A stretch of 64,000 nucleotides of DNA from Mesorhizobium sp. Root102 (GTDB taxonomy: Bacteria; Pseudomonadota; Alphaproteobacteria; Rhizobiales; Rhizobiaceae), in NCBI RefSeq assembly GCF_001425625.1, contig NZ_LMCP01000004.1, positions 143,754 through 207,753 of the forward strand, in the 5' to 3' direction. Under the pieces are notes generated by a model, which was not told the origin of the DNA, made no database searches, and saw nothing but the letters and a program-made list of their open reading frames with translations. This document shows positions 43,445 to 51,883 of this stretch, in pieces (position 1 is the first letter of the stretch; each line of letters opens with the position of its first letter). A program made the position numbers and the translations under genes.

Positions 43445-44008
43445 ATGGATGATATAATGAACGACATTTCCTCGACCATCGGCCGAAGGATACACGCCGA
43501 AAGGATTATGCGGGACTGGTCTCTGGCCGAACTGGCGGAGCGTTCCGGGGTCTCGAAGGCGATGCTCAGCGCGACCGAGCGCGGCAAGACCAGCCCGACG
43601 GCGGCTCTGCTGGTGCGCATCGCATCGGCCTTCGGCATGACGCTGTCAACCTTGATAGCGCGCGCGGAGTTGCAGGGTGGCGGGCTGCTGCGCGAGGCCG
43701 ACCAGCCGGTGTGGCGCGATCCCGATACCGGCTATGTCAGACGGCACCTTTCGCCTGCTTCCGACATGCCGCTCGAGTTGATCAGGGTGCAACTGCCGAC
43801 GGGCGCCAAGGTCAGCTTCCCGGCGACCACCTACGCCTTCATCAAGCAGCAGATATGGCTGATTTCCGGGCGGCTCGAATTCACCGAGGGCGATGTGGTG
43901 CACGGGCTCGAACCAGGCGATTGCCTGGCGCTAGGGGCGCCGTCGGACTGCACCTTCCATGGCCTGGAGCCCGGCGCCGACTATCTCGTCGCGCTGATCA
44001 GGGGCTGA
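43445..44008 (+). CDS. XRE-family regulator with C-terminal cupin domain
   Basis: 187 residues from ATG 43445; ATG 43457 (MNDISSTIGR) is an alternative. An N-terminal HTH_3 domain (IGRRIHAERIMRDWSLAELA, ERSGVSKAMLSATERGKTSP) is followed by a small cupin barrel (LELIRVQLPTGAKVSFPATT ... LISGRLEFTEGD ... LEPGDCLALGAPSDCTF). The layout is that of SutR/PuuR-like regulators that bind small metabolites. The promoter -10 sits almost on the start codon. It is probably cotranscribed with a frameshifted small gene and an acetyltransferase. Confidence 0.87.
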   Translation: MDDIMNDISSTIGRRIHAERIMRDWSLAELAERSGVSKAMLSATERGKTSPTAALLVRIASAFGMTLSTLIARAELQGGGLLREADQPVWRDPDTGYVRRHLSPASDMPLELIRVQLPTGAKVSFPATTYAFIKQQIWLISGRLEFTEGDVVHGLEPGDCLALGAPSDCTFHGLEPGADYLVALIRG

Positions 44009-44012
44009 CATC

Positions 44013-44320
44013 ATGGCGAGAAGACCAAAGCGCTCCCACAATGGGGGCCGCCTCTCGATGAGTACAAGGGGCCGCCCTGGGGCAAGGGCGATCCCTACAT
44101 CTTCCTTGCCTGGCAGGCCGCCCATGCCAAGGCGTGGAAGGCGCCGAGCCGCGAGGTCATGCTGCTGCGCATGGACAGAGCCGAGCGGCTTGGCCTGACC
44201 TATGAGGAGTACACGCTCGAGATTCTGGAGCGCGGGCGGCATCTCAGGGAAGAAGACACCGAACGCATCAGCGCCATCAAGGCGGCGCGAAAGCGACGCC
44301 GCGTGCGCCATCTGGACTGA
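44013..44320 (+). pseudogene. Small conserved protein gene with a frameshift near its start
   Basis: From ATG 44013 (AGGGG upstream) the first nine residues read MARRPKRSH. The frame then derails and stops. Two bases over, a clean coding frame runs from about 44040 to a TGA at 44318-44320: WGPPLDEYKGPPWGKGDPY, FLAWQAAHAKAWKAP, YEEYTLEILERGRHL, ending in a basic tail. That frame has no usable start of its own before residue ~50. Adding one base around 44042-44046 (near AATGGGGG) would join the two into one ~102-residue protein. The stop overlaps the next ATG. Either a real mutation or a sequencing indel; function unknown. Confidence 0.6.
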
Positions 44321-44892
44321 TGGAATGCGCCTGCATCTATCGCAAATCACAGGATATCATGCGCATGAACTCGATCGAGATCGAAACACTGACCCCGGCT
44401 GCCGGGACGCAGGACATGCTGGCCGAATTGCTGGTCGCAACGGTGGCGGCCGGCGGATCGGTGAGCTTCATGCATCCGTTGGCGCCGCAGGCAGCAAAGG
44501 CATTCTGGGAGAAATCGCTGGCCGCAGCGGAAAGAGGGGAGAGGACGGTGCTTGGCGCCTGGGACGGCGAGGTCCTGGTCGGCACCGTGACCTTGCTGCT
44601 CGACTCCCCGCCCAACCAGCCGCACCGGGCCGAAATCGCCAAGCTGATGACATCAGTCGATTATCGGGGCAGGGGCGTGGGAACGCGCTTGATGCGGGCC
44701 GCCGAAAGCCTTGCGGCGGAGAAGGGCCGCAAGCTGCTGGTTCTGGACACGGCGACCGAGGAGGGCGCTTCCGGCCTCTATGAGAGGTTGGGCTTCAAGC
44801 TGGCCGGCGAGATACCGGACTATGCCCTGAAGCCGCATGGCGGGCTGACCGGTACGCTGATCTACTGGAAGCGGATCGGGCCAATCTCGTAA
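44320..44892 (+). CDS. GNAT family N-acetyltransferase
   Basis: 190 residues from the ATG overlapping the previous stop (TGATG). A start at 44359 (MRMNSIEIETL) with AGGA just before it is an alternative. The acetyl-CoA site is VDYRGRGVGTRLMRAAESLA, followed by LLVLDTATEEGASGLYERLGF. The family also includes close relatives annotated as antibiotic or amino-acid acetyltransferases. Substrate unknown. It ends four bases before the convergent LysR gene. Confidence 0.85.
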   Translation: MECACIYRKSQDIMRMNSIEIETLTPAAGTQDMLAELLVATVAAGGSVSFMHPLAPQAAKAFWEKSLAAAERGERTVLGAWDGEVLVGTVTLLLDSPPNQPHRAEIAKLMTSVDYRGRGVGTRLMRAAESLAAEKGRKLLVLDTATEEGASGLYERLGFKLAGEIPDYALKPHGGLTGTLIYWKRIGPIS

Positions 44893-44896
44893 CCGG

Positions 44897-45775
44897 TCAT
44901 GCCGGCGCGGAGAGGCGCGACAACAGCCACTGGCGGAAATCCTGCTCGGCGCCAGTCAGGCGCGCGGTCGACGCCTTGGTCAGAAAATGCCCCGATGTGC
45001 TGGAGAGTTCGAAATCGGAAAGCCTGACCAGCGTCTTGCTGTCGAGCGCCGCATCGACCAGCGGCCGTGAGCCCAAAAGCACGCCGGCGCCGGCCTTGGC
45101 CGCTTCCATGGCGGCAACGAAACTGTCGAAGCGATGCGATCGCCTGGGGTGGCCAGCCAGCCCGGCGGCGGCGAACCATTCCGCCCACATCTCGCGTGCA
45201 CCGGCGACCAGAAGCAGCGGCAGGGAGGTCCAGTCCGCGTCGCCGGCGAGCGCCGGCGCCGCCACCGGCACGAGCCGCTCGGCGGTCAGCCTGTCGGCTT
45301 CGCGTCCGGGGAAGGATCCGTTGCCAAAACGGATGTCGAGCACGGAGCCCGGCAAGTCGTAGTCGGTCGGGCGATGGATCGTCACCAGATCAAGCTGGAT
45401 GCGCGGCAGTGCCTTTGCCAGATCGGGCAGCGCCGGAACCAGCATCAGCAAGGCAAAGGAGATCGGTGCGCGGATCGAGACGGTCTGCACCGCGCGCGGC
45501 TCGAACAATTCCGCGGTGCTGCTGCCGATGGTGGCGAAGGCCGACTGGATGTGGGGCAGGTAGGCCGCACCCTCCGGTGACAGCGCGACGCCGCGCGCCA
45601 GCCGCGAAAACAAACGTGTCCTCAGCCGCTCCTCGAGAAACCGGATGTGCTGGCTGACGGCTGCCTGGGTGAGGCCAAGCTCGGCTGCCGCCGCGGTGAA
45701 ATTCGACAGCCGCGCCGCGGCCTCGAAACTGCGCAGCCAGTCCAGAGGCGGCAAGGGTCGGGTTGTTTGAGACAT
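44897..45775 (-). CDS. LysR family regulator (GcvA-like), divergent from the TmpAB-like pair
   Basis: 292 residues. The N-terminal helix-turn-helix (PLDWLRSFEAAARLSNFTAA, LTQAAVSQHIRFLEERLRTR) and the periplasmic-binding-like effector domain follow the GcvA subgroup of LysR. It is divergent, with 121 bases between starts, from the dioxygenase/HD-oxygenase pair, the classic arrangement for a LysR activator of a catabolic operon. The effector is predicted to be the pathway substrate, by inference. Confidence 0.87.
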   Translation of the reverse strand: MSQTTRPLPPLDWLRSFEAAARLSNFTAAAAELGLTQAAVSQHIRFLEERLRTRLFSRLARGVALSPEGAAYLPHIQSAFATIGSSTAELFEPRAVQTVSIRAPISFALLMLVPALPDLAKALPRIQLDLVTIHRPTDYDLPGSVLDIRFGNGSFPGREADRLTAERLVPVAAPALAGDADWTSLPLLLVAGAREMWAEWFAAAGLAGHPRRSHRFDSFVAAMEAAKAGAGVLLGSRPLVDAALDSKTLVRLSDFELSSTSGHFLTKASTARLTGAEQDFRQWLLSRLSAPA

Positions 45776-45896
45776 TAGTGTATTATGGTCATTGGCCGAA
45801 AAATGATAATTTGAGTTATGCCTGTCGCGCGATCAACATGCAATCGGAACCCTGCGGATCGGGCCGCGGGGATGCAATGGACAGGAACGGATCTCC

Positions 45897-47048
45897 ATGC
45901 TCACCCACGCGCTGATCGGCGACGAAGGCAGAACAGTCGAACTTGGCTGGAAGGATGGGACGCGCACCCGCTTCCACGCGATGTGGCTGCGCGACAATGC
46001 GCTGGACGACAAGACGCGCAGCGCCGGCAACGGCCAACGGCTCATCACCATCCTCGACATTCCCGCCGAGACCAGGATCGGCGCCGCGTCGATCAAGGGC
46101 GATGCCCTGGAAGTCAGCTTCGTGCCCGAGCAAAAAACGGTGAGTTTCCCGGCGGCATGGCTGAGCGCCAACACCTATGATCGCGGCGAGGCGCGCCGGC
46201 CCGGTTGGACAGGCGAGGACACCGTGCGATGGACCAAGGCCACCATGCAGAATTCGGTGCCGCGCGCCGGTTATTCTGCTGCCAGCGGCAACCAAGCCGT
46301 GTTGCGGCAATGGCTGTCGGCGGTGAAAGCCTATGGCTTCGCGGTGATGGACGATCTGCCGGCCGAATCCGGGGCGCTTTGCAAGGTGTCCGATCTGTTC
46401 GGCTACATTAGGGAGACCAATTACGGGCGCTGGTTCGAAGTGCGCGCGGAGGTCAATCCCAACAATCTCGCCTACACGAATCTCGGCCTCCAGGCGCACA
46501 CCGACAATCCCTATCGCGACCCTGTGCCGACGTTGCAGATCCTGTCCTGCATCGAGAATACGGTTGAGGGTGGCGAGTCCAGTGTCGTCGACGGGTTTGC
46601 CGTCGCGGCCGCGTTGCAGGCTGAGAACCCCGAAGGCTTCCGGCTGTTGAGTTCATGCCCGGCGCGCTTCGAATATGCAGGCTCGTCGGGTGTACGGCTG
46701 CAGGCGAAGCGGCCCATGATTGAGCTCGGACCCGATGGCGAGCTGATCTGCATCCGCTTCAATAACCGCTCACTGGCGCCGACGGTCGATGTGCCGTTCG
46801 CCGACATGGAGGCTTACTACGCCGCCTATCGCCGGTTCGCCGAGCTGATCGAGGATCCGTCCTTCGAAGTGACGTTCAAGCTCGAAGCGGGGCAGGCTTT
46901 CATCGTCGACAACACACGCGTCATGCATGCGCGCAAGGCGTTTTCCGGCACCGGCAAACGCTGGTTGCAAGGTTGCTACGCCGACAAGGACGGACTGCTG
47001 TCGACGCTCGCGGCGATCGAGCACGGGTTCAAGGAGGCGGCGGAATGA
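45897..47048 (+). CDS. TmpA-like Fe(II)/2-oxoglutarate dioxygenase (gamma-butyrobetaine hydroxylase family)
   Basis: 383 residues. An N-terminal DUF971-like domain ([12 protein letters not shown]) lacks the zinc cysteines found in many butyrobetaine hydroxylases. The TauD domain carries the iron triad His201-x-Asp203 (LQAHTDNPY) and His344 ([11 protein letters not shown]). NYGRWFEV at 175-182 aligns with the aromatic-cage region that holds trimethylammonium groups in that family. It is coupled by ATGA overlap to a PhnZ/TmpB-like HD oxygenase. In TmpAB systems TmpA hydroxylates N-trimethyl-2-aminoethylphosphonate. Plain carnitine synthesis is the alternative. Confidence 0.8.
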   Translation: MLTHALIGDEGRTVELGWKDGTRTRFHAMWLRDNALDDKTRSAGNGQRLITILDIPAETRIGAASIKGDALEVSFVPEQKTVSFPAAWLSANTYDRGEARRPGWTGEDTVRWTKATMQNSVPRAGYSAASGNQAVLRQWLSAVKAYGFAVMDDLPAESGALCKVSDLFGYIRETNYGRWFEVRAEVNPNNLAYTNLGLQAHTDNPYRDPVPTLQILSCIENTVEGGESSVVDGFAVAAALQAENPEGFRLLSSCPARFEYAGSSGVRLQAKRPMIELGPDGELICIRFNNRSLAPTVDVPFADMEAYYAAYRRFAELIEDPSFEVTFKLEAGQAFIVDNTRVMHARKAFSGTGKRWLQGCYADKDGLLSTLAAIEHGFKEAAE

Positions 47049-47629
47049 GCGGCCAGGACCTGAACGCGGACACCATCGTCGAGTTCATCGCCGACATCTT
47101 TGAGCGCCGGGGCGCGGAATCCTATCTCGGCGAACCCGTCACCATGTCGGAGCACATGCTGCAGGGCGCCTGGTTCGCCGAAAAGGACGGCGCGCCCGAC
47201 GAGCTGGTCGCGGCAGCGCTGCTGCACGACATTGGCCACTATACCAGCGAGTTCGGCACCTATTCGCCCGAGGATGTCGAGGACAAGCATCATGACGAGG
47301 CCGGCGGCGAGGTGCTGGCGCCGTTCTTTCCACCGGTCATCGTCGAATGCGTCAGGCTGCATGTCGCGGCCAAGCGCTATCTCTGCGCCACCGACCCGAC
47401 CTATTTCGGCAGGCTCTCGCAGGCGTCGGTCCACACGTTGTCGCTGCAAGGCGGGCCGATGAGCGCCGAGGAGGTAGCCGAGTTCCGCAAGAACCCCTTC
47501 CATGAGGAAGCGGTCCGAGTCCGCATCTGGGATGAGAGCGGCAAGATCGCCAACATGAAGACGCGAACGTTTCGCGATTACGTGCCGCTGCTGCAGCGCG
47601 TTGTCAGCGACTTTCGCGATCGCGCCTGA
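47045..47629 (+). CDS. HD-domain mixed-valent di-iron oxygenase (PhnZ/TmpB-like)
   Basis: 194 residues from ATG 47045, overlapping the dioxygenase stop. HD metal ligands line up with PhnZ at a steady +2 or +3 offset: His37, His61-Asp62, His65, His83, His106 and Asp163. Tyr27 and Glu30 (ESYLGEPVT) are the residue pair that marks oxygenases rather than phosphohydrolases in this family. Such enzymes use O2 and an Fe(II)/Fe(III) pair to cleave the C-P bond of 1-hydroxyphosphonates, giving a carboxylate and phosphate. Alignment is from memory of PhnZ numbering. Confidence 0.82.
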   Translation: MSGQDLNADTIVEFIADIFERRGAESYLGEPVTMSEHMLQGAWFAEKDGAPDELVAAALLHDIGHYTSEFGTYSPEDVEDKHHDEAGGEVLAPFFPPVIVECVRLHVAAKRYLCATDPTYFGRLSQASVHTLSLQGGPMSAEEVAEFRKNPFHEEAVRVRIWDESGKIANMKTRTFRDYVPLLQRVVSDFRDRA

Positions 47630-47710
47630 CGGCGGGCATGAGCCCGACACCTATTCATATGCATGCTGGAGGCGCGGCATTCGCCGCACCTCCCTTGGTG
47701 CTTTGTCCGG

Positions 47711-49513
47711 CTATCCCTTGTGGTGGACCTGCTGCAGCCCGTAGACCGGCGTCGCGATGCCTTCGTGCCGCGCCTTCAATTGCAGCGACAGGAATTGCGA
47801 ATAGTGGCGCGACTGGTGCAAATTGCCACCATGGAACCACAGCGCTTCCTGTTGCGTCGGCTTCCACATGTTGCGCAACTCGCCTTCCCAGGGGCCTGGA
47901 TCCTTGGTGGTGTCCGAGCCGAGGCCCCAGCATTTGCCAACCTTGTCGGCGGTTTCGCGGGATATCAGATCGGCGGCCCAGCCGTTCATCGAGCCGTAGC
48001 CGGTGGCGTAGACGATGAGGTCCGCAGGCAGTTCCGACCCGTCGCTGAGCAGGACCGAATGCTCCTTGATCTCCTTCACGTCCACGCTGCTCTTCAACTT
48101 GATCGAACCATCGATGACCAATTGCGAGGCGCCAACGTCGATATAATAGCCAGAGCCGCGCCTGAGGTACTTCATGAACAGGCCGGACTCGTCGTCGCCC
48201 CAGTCGAGCATGAAACCGGCCTTTTCCAGTCCCTTGTAGAATGCCGCGTCGCGTTTCTTCATCTCGGCATAGGCCGGGATCTGGAATTCGTGCAGGATCT
48301 TGTAGGGCAGCGAAGCAAAGATCAGGTCGGCCTTGGCCGTGGTGATGCCATTCTGCAGCGCCTGCTCCGAATAGAGCGAACCCAGTCCGATTTCCATTAA
48401 CGTGTCGGATCTGGAGATGTGGGTGCTCGAGCGCTGCACCATGGTGACGTCTGCGCCGGCTTCCCAAAGTGCCGCGGCGATGTCATGGGCGGAGTTGTTG
48501 GATCCGATGACAACGGCCTTTTTGCCTGCATAGGCGTCGGGACCCGGATGCTTCGAGGAGTGGTGCTGGTCGCCCTTGAAGTTTTCCATGCCCTTGAATT
48601 TCGGCAGATTGGCCTTGCCGGACTGTCCGGTCGCCAGCACCAGCTGCTTGGGCCTCAGCGTGATGTCCTTGCCGTCGCGGTGGACGACGACGGTCCATTC
48701 CTTCTTCTCGTCGTCGTAGGAAGCGCTTTTGGCCTCGGTCGAGGACCAGTAATTCAGCTCCATCACCTTGGTGTACATTTCCAGCCAGTCGCCGATCTTG
48801 TCCTTGGGCGAGAAGACCGGCCAGTTCTTCGGGAAGTCGATATAGGGCAGATGGTCGTACCAGACAGGGTCATGCAGGCAGAGCGATTTGTAGCGCTTAC
48901 GCCAGCTGTCGCCGGCCCGCTCGTTCTTCTCGATGATGATGGTCGGCACACCGAGTTGCCGCAGCCGCGCCCCAAGCGCGATGCCGCCCTGGCCGCCGCC
49001 GATGATGACCGTATAGGGCTGCGTCTTGAAGCCGAGCTCGGCGGCTTCCTTCTCGCGTTCTTCCTTCCATGTCAGGCGGTTCTTGCCTGAGCCATGTTTG
49101 GCGCCCATCGGCCGCGCGAAGCCCGCCGGCTCTTCATGGCCTTTCAGTTCGACCATGGTGGTCAGCAGCGTCCAGATCTTGCCGTCCTTGAGCCTGATAT
49201 GACCGAAGCCGCGTGCCACCTCCGTCTCGAAGCTGATCCAGCCCTCGATCAACCCGCCGCTCTCGGTCGCGTCCTCGCCCTTGGCGATGGCAAAATGTGA
49301 TGGCCTGGTCTTCGACAACTGGCTTTTCAGCATGTCGCGGACCTGGTCGCGGCCTTCCATGGTCTTGATGTTCCAGGTGAAGGTGACGAGGTCGCGCCAG
49401 TAGCAATCCTCCTGAAAGCAATCGACCGCTTTCTCGATGTCATTGGCGGCCAGGGCGGCGCCGAATTGGTCGAGCAGGTCGGACAGTTTCTTGTTAGGGG
49501 CCTTGTCGAGCAT
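47711..49513 (-). CDS. Flavin-containing monooxygenase with N-terminal SnoaL-like domain
   Basis: 600 residues from the ATG at 49513, with GGGAGGAAA upstream. Residues ~1-130 are SnoaL/NTF2-like (KLSDLLDQFGAALAANDIEK). The rest is an FAD/NADP monooxygenase: first nucleotide motif VIIGGGQGGIALGARLRQLG, second AVVIGSNNSAHDIAAALWEA, and the late LIVYATGYGSMNGW. Close relatives are annotated as NAD(P)/FAD oxidoreductases or Baeyer-Villiger-like enzymes; the substrate is unknown. It is convergent with the HD oxygenase. A shared pathway is possible but not shown. Confidence 0.88.
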   Translation of the reverse strand: MLDKAPNKKLSDLLDQFGAALAANDIEKAVDCFQEDCYWRDLVTFTWNIKTMEGRDQVRDMLKSQLSKTRPSHFAIAKGEDATESGGLIEGWISFETEVARGFGHIRLKDGKIWTLLTTMVELKGHEEPAGFARPMGAKHGSGKNRLTWKEEREKEAAELGFKTQPYTVIIGGGQGGIALGARLRQLGVPTIIIEKNERAGDSWRKRYKSLCLHDPVWYDHLPYIDFPKNWPVFSPKDKIGDWLEMYTKVMELNYWSSTEAKSASYDDEKKEWTVVVHRDGKDITLRPKQLVLATGQSGKANLPKFKGMENFKGDQHHSSKHPGPDAYAGKKAVVIGSNNSAHDIAAALWEAGADVTMVQRSSTHISRSDTLMEIGLGSLYSEQALQNGITTAKADLIFASLPYKILHEFQIPAYAEMKKRDAAFYKGLEKAGFMLDWGDDESGLFMKYLRRGSGYYIDVGASQLVIDGSIKLKSSVDVKEIKEHSVLLSDGSELPADLIVYATGYGSMNGWAADLISRETADKVGKCWGLGSDTTKDPGPWEGELRNMWKPTQQEALWFHGGNLHQSRHYSQFLSLQLKARHEGIATPVYGLQQVHHKG

Positions 49514-49809
49514 CAGGTTTCCTCCCGTCAAATCCAGATCGTCATGGTGGGCTCTGCCGGACGTGCCGGCTGGACGATCAAGTATCGGCAAAGATGGCGG
49601 CCCTCGTCACGCCCCACCATAGTTTCCAGCGGTTTCAACGACTTATCTTAAGAGCACGCTTCCGGACCCGGTTTGGGGGCGCACTTGCGGTGACGATGAA
49701 GTGATGCTCCGGCGCCGTGATGTCGGGAAGGATGCGGCGTCCGTCGCGCGATCGTGATGGCCATTTACCGTGCCATGAAGTGTCTTCAACGCCGGCGCGA
49801 TTTTTCCCG

Positions 49810-49838
49810 TTGACAGGCTGCCTTTCCCGCCCTTAGTG
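49810..49838 (+). promoter_or_regulatory. ilv operon promoter
   Basis: TTGACA (49810-49815) is followed after 16-17 bases by CTTAGT/TTAGTG (49832-49838), just upstream of the leader-peptide ATG at 49848. The -35 is perfect and the -10 moderate. Confidence 0.55.
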
Positions 49839-49847
49839 TCCGCCACC

Positions 49848-49898
49848 ATGAAAACGGCACTCATTCTCGTAGGAAAGCGCGTGGGCAAGGCGGTGTAA
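49848..49898 (+). CDS. ilv leader peptide
   Basis: A 16-codon frame, MKTALILVGKRVGKAV, ending TAA, placed between the promoter and a terminator hairpin upstream of ilvB. Seven of its residues are Leu, Ile, Val or Ala. Stalling at these codons when branched-chain aminoacyl-tRNAs are short would favour antitermination. This is the classical attenuation design. Confidence 0.75.
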   Translation: MKTALILVGKRVGKAV

Positions 49899-49932
49899 CC
49901 GCCGGGCGAAAACCCCCCATGCGCAAAACACA

Positions 49933-49954
49933 GGCTCCCTCGGGGGCCTTTTTT
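49933..49954 (+). terminator. Attenuator terminator before ilvB
   Basis: GGCTCC...GGGGCC stem (49933-49948) directly followed by six T (49949-49954), 35 bases after the leader-peptide stop and 64 before ilvB. Upstream C-rich and G-rich stretches (cgccgggcg, accccccatg) can compete for pairing and supply the antiterminator. Confidence 0.75.
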
Positions 49955-50017
49955 ATTGCCTGAAACACGACTAAACGACCAGCAACGCCCAAATGGCGAC
50001 AGTACGGGACCAGACCG

Positions 50018-51799
50018 ATGAGCAACGGACAGAACGAGCGGCGCGAAATGACGGGCGCCGAAATGGTGGTGCAGGCGCTGAAGGACAATGGCGTCAAGCA
50101 TGTCTTCGGCTATCCGGGCGGCGCTGTCCTTCCGATCTATGACGAGATCTTCCAGCAGGACGAGGTCGAGCACATCCTGGTGCGTCACGAGCAGGGCGCC
50201 GGCCATGCGGCGGAAGGCTATGCGCGCTCGACCGGCAAGGCCGGCGTCATGCTGGTGACCTCCGGCCCCGGCGCCACCAACGCGGTGACGCCGCTGCAGG
50301 ACGCGCTGATGGATTCGATCCCGTTGGTCTGCCTGACCGGGCAGGTGCCGACCTCGCTGATCGGCTCGGACGCGTTTCAGGAATGCGATACAGTCGGCAT
50401 CACGCGCCCCTGCACCAAACACAATTGGCTGGTGAAGGACGTCAACGAGCTCGCCGCGACCATCCACGAGGCTTTCCATGTGGCGACCACCGGCCGCCCC
50501 GGTCCAGTCGTGGTCGACATCCCTAAGGACGTGCAGTTCGCCAAGGGATTCTACGTCCCGCCGCAAATCGCGCCGCGCACCAGCTACCAGCCCAAGGTCC
50601 AGGGCGACCTGGAGAAGATCAAGGCGGCGGTCGGACTGATGGCGGCTGCCCGGAAGCCGATCATCTATAGCGGCGGCGGCGTCATCAATTCCGGCCCGGA
50701 AGCAAGCCATCTGCTGCGCGAGCTGGTCGATCTCACCGGTTTCCCGATCACCTCGACGCTGATGGGCCTCGGTGCCTATCCGGCATCGGGCAAGAACTGG
50801 ATGGGCATGCTGGGTATGCACGGCACCTATGAAGCCAACATGGCCATGCACGATTGCGACGTGATGATCTGCATCGGCGCGCGTTTCGACGACCGCATTA
50901 CCGGGCGGCTGACCGCGTTCTCGCCGAACTCGAAGAAAATCCACATCGACATCGATCCGTCGTCGATCAACAAGAACGTCCACACCGAGGTGCCGATCAT
51001 CGGCGATGTCGGCCGGGTGCTGGAGGATATGGTGCGGCTCTGGCGCGCGAGCGCCAAGGCCGACAAGAAGGCGCTCTACCCCTGGTGGGAGCAGATCGCC
51101 AAATGGCGTGCGCGCGACTCGCTCGCCTACAAGATGAACAACGACGTGATCATGCCGCAATACGCCATCGAGCGGCTCTACGCGCTGACCAAGGACATGG
51201 ACACCTACATCACCACCGAGGTCGGCCAGCACCAGATGTGGGCGGCGCAGCACTATCATTTCGAGAAGCCGAACCGCTGGATGACGTCGGGCGGGCTGGG
51301 CACGATGGGCTACGGGCTGCCGGCGGCGCTCGGCGTGCAGATCGCGCATCCCGACGCGCTGGTCATCGACATTGCCGGCGACGCTTCGGTGCAGATGACG
51401 ATGCAGGAGATGAGCGCTGCCGTGCAGCACGACGCGCCGATCAAGATCTTCATCCTCAACAACCAGTATATGGGCATGGTGCGGCAGTGGCAGCAACTGC
51501 TGCACGGCAACCGGCTGTCGCATTCCTACACCGAAGCGATGCCGGACTTCGTCAAGCTGGCCGAGGCCTATGGCGGCCACGGCATTCGCTGCGAAAAGCC
51601 GGACGAACTGGACGACGCGATCAAGGAGATGATCTCTGTCAGGAAGCCGGTGCTGTTCGATTGCCGCGTGGCGACCCTCGCCAACTGCTTCCCGATGATC
51701 CCGTCGGGCAAGGCGCACAACGAGATGCTGTTGCCCAACGAGGCGACCGACGAGGCGGTGGCCAACGCCATCGACGCCAAGGGCAGGGAACTGGTGTAG
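50018..51799 (+). CDS. ilvB: Acetolactate synthase large subunit
   Basis: First common step of valine, leucine and isoleucine synthesis. 593 residues. The TPP-activating Glu is in VRHEQGAGHAAEGYARSTG. The central FAD/linker region includes ARFDDRITGRL, and the C-terminal TPP/Mg motif is AGDASVQMTMQEMSAAVQHD with ILNNQYMGMVRQWQ. It begins 64 bases after the attenuator and is followed by ilvN after 84 bases. Biosynthetic (not catabolic, budB-like) by length, FAD region and the presence of a small subunit. Confidence 0.96.
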   Translation: MSNGQNERREMTGAEMVVQALKDNGVKHVFGYPGGAVLPIYDEIFQQDEVEHILVRHEQGAGHAAEGYARSTGKAGVMLVTSGPGATNAVTPLQDALMDSIPLVCLTGQVPTSLIGSDAFQECDTVGITRPCTKHNWLVKDVNELAATIHEAFHVATTGRPGPVVVDIPKDVQFAKGFYVPPQIAPRTSYQPKVQGDLEKIKAAVGLMAAARKPIIYSGGGVINSGPEASHLLRELVDLTGFPITSTLMGLGAYPASGKNWMGMLGMHGTYEANMAMHDCDVMICIGARFDDRITGRLTAFSPNSKKIHIDIDPSSINKNVHTEVPIIGDVGRVLEDMVRLWRASAKADKKALYPWWEQIAKWRARDSLAYKMNNDVIMPQYAIERLYALTKDMDTYITTEVGQHQMWAAQHYHFEKPNRWMTSGGLGTMGYGLPAALGVQIAHPDALVIDIAGDASVQMTMQEMSAAVQHDAPIKIFILNNQYMGMVRQWQQLLHGNRLSHSYTEAMPDFVKLAEAYGGHGIRCEKPDELDDAIKEMISVRKPVLFDCRVATLANCFPMIPSGKAHNEMLLPNEATDEAVANAIDAKGRELV

Positions 51800-51883
51800 C
51801 CAGCAGATACGAGGCAGGGCTGTCGCGAGAAGCCGTGCGCAAACAGAGAATTAGCTCAAGAGCTTGAAATCGAGATTCATGTC

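Noticed and set aside
49643..51718. 691-codon minus-strand frame opposite ilvB
   Set aside because: Antisense of the clearly identified acetolactate synthase and its leader.
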